64,000 nucleotides of DNA from Paraburkholderia sp. (lineage in GTDB: Bacteria; Pseudomonadota; Gammaproteobacteria; Burkholderiales; Burkholderiaceae). The position numbers and the translations under genes are program-made. Where the stretch lies: the NCBI RefSeq assembly GCF_004298475.1, contig NZ_SCRP01000022.1, positions 124,001 to 188,000 of the forward strand, read 5' to 3'. Shown here in pieces: positions 57,731-64,000 of the stretch (positions within the stretch are counted from its first letter, which is position 1; each line of letters begins with the position of its first letter). Under the pieces are notes generated by a model. The model was given only the letters and a program-made list of their open reading frames with translations, was not told where the DNA came from and searched no databases.

Positions 57731-58690
57731 TTAGTGGTTGGCGGACGCAGCCAGCGCATGGTCCAGCGCATCGAGCTGCACGAGCATCCATTGCTGGAAC
57801 GTCACGCCTGCCGGTTGCGTTTCCGTGACGCTCACGCCCGGCACCTTCGAATCTTTTGCCAGCGCGAGCATGCGGCGCGTGAGCGCTCCGGTCGCCTGGC
57901 TGTTGTAGATCAGCACGCGCACGCGCCGCTCGCGCACGTCGCGCTCGAAGGCTGCGATGTCCGAAGCGCTCGCTTCGGTGTCGTTCATCGTCGCCAGCTG
58001 GAAGCGCAGGTTGCGCATGTCGAGGCCGAGCGCATCCGACATGTAGCCGAACACCGGCTCCGTCGCCGTCACCGGCACGCCGCGATAGCGCGCGCGCAGC
58101 GCCGCGACCTTCGCATCGATCGGCTTGAGCGAGGCGAGGAACGCCGCCAGGTTCGCATCGTACACGCTCTTGTGCGCAGGGTCCGCCGCGACGAGCGCGG
58201 CGCTCACCGCGCGGGCCACCGCAGGCATGGTGCGCGGCTCGTACCACAGGTGCGGATTGTCGCCGGCCTTCTTGCCGACCCGATCCGCCGCGACGATGAT
58301 CGTGCGCTCGCCGCCCTGGGTCGCGCCGAGCAGCTTCGTCATCCACGGATCGTAGTCGGCGCCGTTGTAGACGACGATGCGCGCTCGCTGCAGCGCGCGC
58401 GCCGTCTTCGGGCTCGCTTCGAATAGATGCGGGTCCTGGTCGGGGTTGCTGAGGATGCTCGTCACGTCCACGCGCGCGCCGCCGATCTGCTTGACCACGT
58501 CGCCATAGAAGTTCTCCGCGGCGACGACCGGAATCGCGGCGTTAGCGGTGTTAGCGGTGTCGGAGGCGAACGCGGCATGCGCGAAGCCGGACACGGCGGC
58601 CAGCGTGGCAGCCAGCGTCAGCGCAAGGCGTGCGGCGGCCCGCGTGAGGTGGCGCGCAACGATATGGCTTGCCGGGTTGGGTGCGATCAT
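57731..58690 (-). CDS. znuA: Zinc/manganese-binding periplasmic protein of the ABC importer
   Basis: A 319-residue A-1 (cluster 9) metal-binding protein. The signal peptide (LALTLAATLAAVSGFAHAAFA) is followed by VVAAENFYGDVVKQIGG and metal ligands in DQDPHLFEASP and DNPHLWYEP. At the usual third position it has EPVFGYM, with Glu rather than the His expected of classical ZnuA. There is no His/Asp-rich loop, unlike E. coli ZnuA. Zinc or manganese are both possible; the His-rich ATPase favours zinc. It heads the znuACB operon. Confidence 0.9.
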   Translation of the reverse strand: MIAPNPASHIVARHLTRAAARLALTLAATLAAVSGFAHAAFASDTANTANAAIPVVAAENFYGDVVKQIGGARVDVTSILSNPDQDPHLFEASPKTARALQRARIVVYNGADYDPWMTKLLGATQGGERTIIVAADRVGKKAGDNPHLWYEPRTMPAVARAVSAALVAADPAHKSVYDANLAAFLASLKPIDAKVAALRARYRGVPVTATEPVFGYMSDALGLDMRNLRFQLATMNDTEASASDIAAFERDVRERRVRVLIYNSQATGALTRRMLALAKDSKVPGVSVTETQPAGVTFQQWMLVQLDALDHALAASANH

Positions 58691-58753
58691 GGTGCTGTCC
58701 TCGATGACGAAGCGAAGGGCGGAAATGACCTGGCGGTGAAACGAAGGCGAAAT

Positions 58754-58766
58754 GATATAACGTATC
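58754..58766 (-). promoter_or_regulatory. Candidate Zur/Fur-type box upstream of znuA
   Basis: GATA-TAACG-TATC (58754-58766) is a dyad in the AT-rich stretch AATGATATAACGTATCG, 64 bases before the znuA start. It resembles Zur boxes of the ATGTTATAAC-ATAACAT kind, though several positions differ. Zinc-dependent repression is expected for this operon. Confidence 0.45.
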
Positions 58767-58900
58767 GCAATCTTTGACGAGCCAGCAGGGCAGCAAGCCA
58801 GACAGCAAGCCGACAGTAAGCCAGGTCGTGATGCGGCTGGCGGCGGCGCAAACCTTGCGCGGCGCACCATCGAAATCTCCGTAAATCGCGTTTGTCCGCC

Positions 58901-58929
58901 TTGACATGCCAGTGTGCGTGTCCGATCAT
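58901..58929 (+). promoter_or_regulatory. Likely promoter of the polyol operon
   Basis: A consensus -35 TTGACA (58901-58906) stands 17 bases before GATCAT (58924-58929), about 95 bases upstream of the dehydrogenase GTG. Confidence 0.5.
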
Positions 58930-59023
58930 TCGATCACCGATAGAGCAAATGCTCGCATTCGGAGCGTTCGATCAAAGGGCCGGCGTTCCGCACGACGGCA
59001 CAAACAAATTGGGAGACAGCGCA

Positions 59024-59827
59024 GTGGCACATTCCGCGAATCAGGCGGCTGGACGTCTGCAGGACAAGGTTGCCGTGCTGACCGGCGCGGCGAGCGGGAT
59101 CGGCGAGGCGGTTGCGCGCCGCTATCTGGACGAAGGCGCGCGCTGCGTGCTCGTCGACGTGAAGCCGGCTAGCGCCATCGCGCCGCAGCTCGCGGCCGAT
59201 CACCCGGAGCACGTGCTGGCGCTCAGCGCCGACGTCACGCGCCGCGAAGACATCGAGCGCATCGTGAACGCGGCGGTCGGCCGGTTCGGCCGCATCGACA
59301 TCCTCTTCAACAATGCGGCGCTCTTCGACATGCGCCCGCTCCTCGACGAATCCTGGGACATCTACGACCGCCTCTTCTCCGTCAACGTGAAGGGCATGTT
59401 CTTCCTGATGCAGGCCGTCGCGCGCCGCATGGTCGAGCAGGGCCAGGGCGGCAAGATCATCAATATGTCGTCGCAGGCGGGACGCCGCGGCGAAGCACTC
59501 GTTTCGCACTACTGCGCCACGAAGGCCGCCGTGCTGAGCTATACGCAATCGGCGGCGCTCGCGCTCGCGCCGCACCGGATCAACGTGAACGGCATCGCGC
59601 CCGGGGTCGTCGATACGCCGATGTGGGATCACGTCGATGCGCTCTTCGCGCGCTACGAACACCGGCAGCCCGGCGAAAAGAAGCGGCTCGTGGGCGAGGC
59701 CGTGCCGCTCGGTCGCATGGGCCTGCCCGACGACCTCACGGGCGCGGCGCTCTTTCTCGCGTCCGCGGATGCCGATTACATCACTGCCCAGACGCTCAAT
59801 GTAGACGGTGGCAACTGGATGAGTTGA
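59024..59827 (+). CDS. Short-chain dehydrogenase, sorbitol (L-iditol) dehydrogenase type
   Basis: A 267-residue SDR enzyme. GTG 59024 is chosen because GGGAGA lies eight bases upstream; the longer reading to 58892 would run through the promoter. The NAD-binding TGAASGIGEAVARRY, FNNAALFDM, the catalytic Ser (NMSSQAGRRG), Tyr and Lys (YCATKAAV) and the C-terminal PGVVDTPMWDHVD are all present. The last of these is typical of polyol (sorbitol/galactitol) dehydrogenases of the SmoS type. It is followed by a polyol-type ABC importer, which supports the substrate call. Confidence 0.85.
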   Translation: MAHSANQAAGRLQDKVAVLTGAASGIGEAVARRYLDEGARCVLVDVKPASAIAPQLAADHPEHVLALSADVTRREDIERIVNAAVGRFGRIDILFNNAALFDMRPLLDESWDIYDRLFSVNVKGMFFLMQAVARRMVEQGQGGKIINMSSQAGRRGEALVSHYCATKAAVLSYTQSAALALAPHRINVNGIAPGVVDTPMWDHVDALFARYEHRQPGEKKRLVGEAVPLGRMGLPDDLTGAALFLASADADYITAQTLNVDGGNWMS

Positions 59828-59877
59828 AGGAGATGCGGCAACCATCGACATAACGTAACCAACAACGGAGACAAACG

Positions 59878-61203
59878 ATGAATACAGCCTTCAGGACCGC
59901 GTTACGCGTGCTCGGCGCCGGCGCCATCGCCGCCGCTGGCGCGAGCGCCGCACAGGCGCAGACCGTGACGATCGCCATGTTGAACAACCCGGACATGATC
60001 GAGCTCAAGCGCCTCTCGCCGGCCTTCGAGAAAGCCAATCCGTCCATCAAGCTGAACTGGGTGATCCTCGAAGAGAACGTGCTGCGCCAGCGCGCGACCA
60101 CCGACATCACGACCAACAGCGGCCAGTTCGACGTGATGATGATCGGCACGTTCGAAGCGCCGCAGTGGGGCAAGCGCGGCTGGATCATCCCGATGACGAA
60201 TCTGCCTGCCAGCTACGACATCGAAGATGTCGTGAAGACCGCGCGTGACGGTCTCTCGTACAACGGCACGCTCTACGCGCTGCCGTTCTACGTGGAAAGC
60301 TCGATGACGTTCTATCGCAAGGACCTGTTCCAGCAGAAGGGCCTCAAGATGCCCGAGCAGCCGACCTACGACCAGATCCGGCAGTTCGCCGACAAGCTCA
60401 CCGACAAGTCGGCCGGCACCTACGGCATCTGCCTGCGCGGCAAGGCGGGCTGGGGCGAGAACATGGCGTACGTGACGACGGTCGCGAACACGTTCGGCGG
60501 GCGCTGGTTCGACGAGAAGTGGCACGCGCAGCTCACCACGCCCGAGTGGAAGAAGGCCGTCAACTTCTACGTCGACCTGCTGAAGAAGGACGGCCCTCCG
60601 GGAGCCAGCTCGAACGGATTCAATGAAAACCTCACGCTGATGTCGTCGGGCAAGTGCGCGATGTGGATCGACGCGACGGTCGCCGCGGGCATCCTCTTCA
60701 ACAAGCAGCAGTCGCAGGTGGCCGACAAGATCGGCTTCGCCGCCGCGCCGACCCAGGTCACGCCGAACGGCTCGCACTGGCTGTGGTCGTGGGCGCTCGC
60801 GATTCCGAAATCGTCGAAGTCGCAGGACGCCGCGAAGAAGTTCATCGAATGGGCGACCTCGAAGGACTACATCGAAATGGTCGCGAAGGACCAGGGCTGG
60901 GCCTCGGTGCCCCCGGGCACGCGCCTGTCGACGTATGCGCGCCCGGAATACAAGGCCGCCGCGCCGTTCTCCCAGTTCGTGCTGAACGCGATCAAGACCG
61001 CCGACCCGACCCGTCCGACCCTCAAGCCCGTGCCGTACACCGGGATTCAGTTCGTCGGCATTCCTGAGTTCCAGTCGTTCGGCACCGTCGTCGGGCAGAA
61101 CATTTCCGGCGCGCTGGCCGGACAGACGAGCGTCGATCAGGCGCTCACGGCGGGCAACGCAGCCGCCGACCGCGCGGTGCAGCAGGCCGGTTATCAGAAA
61201 TAA
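59878..61203 (+). CDS. Sugar/polyol ABC transporter substrate-binding protein
   Basis: A 441-residue periplasmic binding protein with signal peptide (LGAGAIAAAGASAAQAQ) and family 1 solute-binding pattern: VTIAMLNNPDMIELKRLSPAFEK, YALPFYVESSMTFYRKDLF, AMWIDATVAAGIL, and a C-terminal GALAGQTSVDQALTAGNA. It resembles SmoE/MtlE-type sorbitol and mannitol binders. GC-rich hairpin and 10-bp repeats follow it before the permease genes, so it can be made in excess. Confidence 0.88.
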   Translation: MNTAFRTALRVLGAGAIAAAGASAAQAQTVTIAMLNNPDMIELKRLSPAFEKANPSIKLNWVILEENVLRQRATTDITTNSGQFDVMMIGTFEAPQWGKRGWIIPMTNLPASYDIEDVVKTARDGLSYNGTLYALPFYVESSMTFYRKDLFQQKGLKMPEQPTYDQIRQFADKLTDKSAGTYGICLRGKAGWGENMAYVTTVANTFGGRWFDEKWHAQLTTPEWKKAVNFYVDLLKKDGPPGASSNGFNENLTLMSSGKCAMWIDATVAAGILFNKQQSQVADKIGFAAAPTQVTPNGSHWLWSWALAIPKSSKSQDAAKKFIEWATSKDYIEMVAKDQGWASVPPGTRLSTYARPEYKAAAPFSQFVLNAIKTADPTRPTLKPVPYTGIQFVGIPEFQSFGTVVGQNISGALAGQTSVDQALTAGNAAADRAVQQAGYQK

Positions 61204-61222
61204 CGCCGCGCATGCTGTCGCA

Positions 61223-61260
61223 CGCCGCGCCGCCTCGCTTAACGCTCGGGCGGCGCGGCG
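61223..61260 (+). terminator. Strong hairpin after the binding-protein gene
   Basis: CGCCGCGCCGCC (61223-61234) pairs perfectly with GGCGGCGCGGCG (61249-61260) around a 14-base loop, 20 bases after the stop codon and with no T run. Placed between binding protein and permeases, such a hairpin typically protects the upstream mRNA so that more binding protein than permease is made. Confidence 0.7.
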
Positions 61261-61270
61261 CGGGCCGCAG

Positions 61271-61310
61271 CGGCCAATAGGGGCCAATAGCAGCCAATAG
61301 CAGCCAATGA
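61271..61310. repeat. Four tandem 10-bp repeats (NNGCCAATAG)
   Basis: CGGCCAATAG, GGGCCAATAG, CAGCCAATAG and CAGCCAATGA occupy 61271-61310 without gaps, between the hairpin and the first permease gene. Confidence 0.9.
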
Positions 61311-61365
61311 CGGGCAACGGCGCTGCGCAGCAAGCGGCGCGCAACACTGAAGGGTGGTCACCATC

Positions 61366-62310
61366 ATGCGTCATCTCCATCTCCCCATGCCGGTATTCCA
61401 TCGCAGCAGCAGCAGCCCGGGCAAGCCGCGGCAAGATACGCGTCGCCAGGGTTCGCGCTGGCTGGTCGCGCCGTCCGTCGCGGTGTTGCTCCTGTGGATG
61501 ACGATCCCGCTCGCGATGACGATCTGGTATTCGTTCACGCGCTACAACCTGCTCAATCCCGATCTCAAGGGCTTCGCGGGCTTCGATAACTATCGCTTTC
61601 TGGCGACCGATCCGTCGTTCGTGCCGTCGATCGTCCACACGCTGGAACTGATCGGCGCAGTGCTGGTGATCACGGTGGTCGGCGGCGTGCTGATGGCCGT
61701 GCTGTTCGACCGCAAGTTCTACGGCCAGGGCATCGCGCGACTTTTCGCCATCGCGCCGTTCTTCGTGATGCCGACCGTCTCCGCGCTGATCTGGAAGAAC
61801 ATGATCCTGCATCCGGTGTACGGCCTCGTGGCCGTCGCGATGCGCGCGGTGGGACTCACGCCGATCGACTGGTTCGCGGTCTATCCGCTCACGGCGGTCA
61901 TCATGATCGTCGCGTGGCAGTGGCTGCCGTTCGCGTTCCTGATTCTGTTCACGGCGATCCAGTCGCTCGACCAGGAACAGAAGGAAGCCGCGCGCATCGA
62001 CGGCGCGGGCGCGATTTCCATGTTCGTCTACATCACGCTGCCGCACCTGCGCCGCGCCATCGCCGTGGTCGTGATGATGGAAACGATTTTCCTGCTGTCG
62101 ATCTTCGCCGAGATCTACACGACCACCGGCGGTGGTCCCGGTAACGCGACCACCAACCTCACTTACCTGATCTACTCGATGGGCCTGCAACAGTTCGATG
62201 TGGGCATCGCGTCCGCCGGCGGCATTCTTGCCGTGGTGCTCGCGAACATCGTGTCGTTCTTCCTCGTGCGCATGCTCGCGCGCAACCTCAAAGGGGAGTA
62301 CGAAAAATGA
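61366..62310 (+). CDS. ABC transporter permease, polyol type (first)
   Basis: A 314-residue inner-membrane subunit from ATG 61366 (a GTG four codons earlier is possible). Six membrane segments are visible, among them LVAPSVAVLLLWMTIPLAMTIWYSF and the last VASAGGILAVVLANIVSFFLV-like stretch. The EAA loop that contacts the ATPase is EAARIDGAGAISMFVYITLP. It is MalF/SmoF-like. The stop codon overlaps the next start in ATGA. Confidence 0.9.
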   Translation: MRHLHLPMPVFHRSSSSPGKPRQDTRRQGSRWLVAPSVAVLLLWMTIPLAMTIWYSFTRYNLLNPDLKGFAGFDNYRFLATDPSFVPSIVHTLELIGAVLVITVVGGVLMAVLFDRKFYGQGIARLFAIAPFFVMPTVSALIWKNMILHPVYGLVAVAMRAVGLTPIDWFAVYPLTAVIMIVAWQWLPFAFLILFTAIQSLDQEQKEAARIDGAGAISMFVYITLPHLRRAIAVVVMMETIFLLSIFAEIYTTTGGGPGNATTNLTYLIYSMGLQQFDVGIASAGGILAVVLANIVSFFLVRMLARNLKGEYEK

Positions 62311-63197
62311 GCCAGCTTGCCGCTACGCCTTCGCGCGCACCGAAGGCTCCCCAGGCCTCGCCGCACGCGGTCAACCGTTCGTCGCCGTTGCAGTTCGTCG
62401 GCCGCGTGCTGCCCGGACTTCTCGCATGGATCATCGCGCTCCTGCTGTTCTTCCCGATCTTCTGGATGACGATCACGGCGTTCAAGACCGAGCAGCAGGC
62501 GTATGTGACGTCGCTCTTCTTCATGCCGACGCTCGACAGCTTCCGTGAAGTGTTCGCGCGCAGCAACTACTTCGCGTTCGCGTGGAATTCGATCGTGATT
62601 TCGGCGGGCGTGACGATCGTGTGCCTGATCCTCGCCGTCCCGGCGGCCTACGGCATGGCGTTCTTCCCGAACGATCGCACGCAGAAGGTCCTGCTGTGGA
62701 TGCTGTCGACGAAGATGATGCCTTCGGTGGGCGTGCTCGTGCCGATCTATCTGCTGTGGAAGAACGGCGGGATGCTCGACACGGTGAGCGGTCTCATCAT
62801 CGTCTACACGCTCATCAACCTGCCGATTGCGGTGTGGATGGCGTACACGTACTTCAACGAGATTCCGCGCGACATTCTCGAAGCGGGCCGCATGGACGGC
62901 GCGGCGACGTGGCAGGAAATCGTCTATCTGCTGATGCCGATGGCCGTGCCGGGCCTCGCCTCGACCGCGCTGCTGCTCGTGATCCTGTCGTGGAACGAGG
63001 CATTCTGGAGCATCAACCTGTCGAGTTCGAATGCCGCGCCGCTCACGGTGTTTATCGCGTCGTATTCGAGCCCCGAAGGGTTGTTCTGGGCGAAGCTTTC
63101 GGCGGCGTCGCTGCTTGCGGTGGCGCCGGTGCTGATCATCGGCTGGCTGTCGCAGAAGCAACTGGTGCGCGGGCTCACGTTCGGGGCCGTCAAATGA
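62307..63197 (+). CDS. ABC transporter permease, polyol type (second)
   Basis: A 296-residue MalG/SmoG-like permease. Segments include LPGLLAWIIALLLFFPIFWMTITAF and ALLLVILSWNEAFWSINLS; the EAA loop is EAGRMDGAATWQEIVYLLMP. Overlaps of 4 bases with both neighbours make an operon certain. The ATPase of the importer is not in the window and may lie just beyond the right edge. Confidence 0.92.
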   Translation: MSQLAATPSRAPKAPQASPHAVNRSSPLQFVGRVLPGLLAWIIALLLFFPIFWMTITAFKTEQQAYVTSLFFMPTLDSFREVFARSNYFAFAWNSIVISAGVTIVCLILAVPAAYGMAFFPNDRTQKVLLWMLSTKMMPSVGVLVPIYLLWKNGGMLDTVSGLIIVYTLINLPIAVWMAYTYFNEIPRDILEAGRMDGAATWQEIVYLLMPMAVPGLASTALLLVILSWNEAFWSINLSSSNAAPLTVFIASYSSPEGLFWAKLSAASLLAVAPVLIIGWLSQKQLVRGLTFGAVK

Positions 63198-63898
63198 CGC
63201 CGGTCGCAGCATTGATCTGCGACTGCGACGGCGTGCTGATCGACAGCGAAGCGGTGGCCGCGCGCGTGCTGGTGCGTGAACTCGAAGCGCGCTGGCCTGG
63301 CGTCGCGGTCGAGCCGGTCGTGATGCCGCTGCTCGGCCAGCGCATCGAGCGCGTGCTGGGCGGCGCGTGCGAAGCGCTCGACCGCAGTCTCGCGGCGCAC
63401 GACGTCGCGGCGATCGGCGTGGCTGTCGAGCGCGAAGCGCAGGACGCGCCGCTTTTTCCGGGCGTGATGGCCGCGCTCGAAGGCGTCGATCTGCTGAAAG
63501 CGTGCGCGAGCAACAGTTATACGGCGATCGTGCGCGCCGTGCTGGCGCGAAACGGCCTTGCGCGGTTTTTCGGCGAGCGCATTTATTGCGCCGACAAGGT
63601 CGCGAAACCGAAGCCCGCGCCCGACGTCTATCTCGCGGCGGCGCAGGGCATGGATGTGGCGCCTGCCGCGTGCCTCGTCGTCGAGGACAGCGTGGCGGGC
63701 GTGAGCGCTGCGCGCGCGGCGGGCATGACGGTGCTCGGTTTTGTCGGCGGCACGCATGTGGGCGATGCACATGCGCAGGCGCTGCATGACGTGGGCGCGA
63801 TCGAGGTTTTCGACGACATGAGCACGCTGCCCGCACGGGTGGCGTACTGGACGCAAAAGGTACAAGCGGTGCAAGCGGCGCAAGCGGCCTCGCATTGA
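63194..63898 (+). CDS. HAD-superfamily sugar/polyol phosphatase-like hydrolase
   Basis: A 234-residue HAD hydrolase of the beta-phosphoglucomutase-like subfamily. Motif I is ICDCDGVLIDSE (nucleophile Asp, acid/base Asp), motif II ACASNSYTA, motif III Lys in ADKVAKPKPAPDVYL, motif IV VVEDSVAGVSAA. It overlaps the permease gene by ATGA, so it belongs to the polyol operon and probably acts on a sugar or polyol phosphate. The C-terminus is a short Gln/Ala repeat (VQAVQAAQAA). Confidence 0.9.
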   Translation: MTPVAALICDCDGVLIDSEAVAARVLVRELEARWPGVAVEPVVMPLLGQRIERVLGGACEALDRSLAAHDVAAIGVAVEREAQDAPLFPGVMAALEGVDLLKACASNSYTAIVRAVLARNGLARFFGERIYCADKVAKPKPAPDVYLAAAQGMDVAPAACLVVEDSVAGVSAARAAGMTVLGFVGGTHVGDAHAQALHDVGAIEVFDDMSTLPARVAYWTQKVQAVQAAQAASH

Positions 63899-63914
63899 GC
63901 GAAGTACGGCTTAA

Positions 63915-63966
63915 GCGGTATTGAGCAGCGGTATTGAACAGCGGCATTGAGCAGCCGCATGGAACA
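63915..63966. repeat. Four tandem 13-bp repeats after the HAD gene
   Basis: GCGGTATTGAGCA, GCGGTATTGAACA, GCGGCATTGAGCA and GCCGCATGGAACA follow each other exactly at 63915-63966. No gene can be recognised in the last 100 bases of the window. Confidence 0.9.
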
Positions 63967-64000
63967 TCGGCAGGCGGCGTGAAAGACGAGGCCGCGCCGC

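Larger units (their letters stand above)
58691..59023. other. 333-bp divergent region znuA // polyol operon
   Basis: No gene is recognised. It carries a Zur-like dyad and the polyol operon promoter (both listed), and a series of degenerate 10-12-base GCAAGCCAGACA units near 58780-58825. The palindromic GAGCA-AA-TGCTC at about 58943-58954 may be an operator for the downstream operon. Confidence 0.55.

Noticed and set aside
58892..59023. Upstream extension of the polyol dehydrogenase to 58892
   Set aside because: It would overlap the likely promoter and has no similarity to the SDR N-terminus; GTG 59024 has a good ribosome binding site.
59902..62190. 762-residue open frame opposite the polyol ABC genes
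   Set aside because: Antisense artefact; the plus-strand proteins show signal peptide, membrane segments and EAA loops.

Overview
The window is about 64 kb of high-GC DNA. Almost every gene has its closest recognisable relatives in Burkholderia sensu lato (Burkholderia, Paraburkholderia, Caballeronia). The gene runs recA-recX-sucCD-terC-pilin-pglL, pgk-pyk-fba-purCEK, two-component system-degP and TetR repressor//RND pump are familiar chromosome 1 neighbourhoods of that group. The assignment rests on gene content and remembered synteny, since no 16S rRNA gene is present.

Layout. (1) 1-2.26 kb: the edge of a genomic island, with a tyrosine recombinase and a small HTH protein next to the 3' end of a tRNA-Met gene. 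(2) 2.3-9.3 kb: an MHS-type transporter and a TctDE-like two-component system read leftward, then recA (with a LexA box) and recX. (3) 9.4-15.3 kb: succinyl-CoA synthetase, a TerC-family protein, a type IV pilin and a PglL-type O-oligosaccharyltransferase. (4) 15.4-22.7 kb: corA, moaC, a BepA-like protease, small conserved proteins, waaF and a zinc-finger protein. (5) 23.2-31.7 kb: central carbon and purine genes, with a Sua5-type tRNA modification enzyme. (6) 31.7-32.7 kb: a Phd/RelE toxin-antitoxin cassette lying between two copies of one transcription terminator. (7) 32.8-38.5 kb: dacB, and a second two-component system followed by the protease degP. (8) 38.6-47.9 kb: small proteins and a tripartite RND efflux operon resembling BpeAB-OprB. 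(9) 48.0-55.8 kb: an FKBP, the complete pqqABCDE set including the 24-codon pqqA, xylulokinase, and the glutathione-dependent formaldehyde pathway (frmA, fghA). (10) 55.9-58.7 kb: a zinc/manganese ABC importer. (11) 59.0-63.9 kb: the start of a polyol (sorbitol/mannitol-type) ABC uptake and dehydrogenase operon.

The most notable observation is in region 8. The TetR/AcrR-type repressor gene beside the RND pump has an in-frame amber codon (codon 22, inside the DNA-binding domain), while an AcrR-like operator is still intact between the -35 and -10 of the pump promoter. If the stop is real, pump expression should be derepressed. Other points of interest are a 38-bp perfect palindrome with TA ends that resembles a minimal MITE, a PmrA/QseB-like direct repeat in front of degP, an 18-histidine tail on the zinc importer ATPase, and a recurring habit of 10-, 12- and 13-bp tandem repeats in intergenic DNA. 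I found no CRISPR array, rRNA operon, complete insertion sequence or clearly new multi-gene system.
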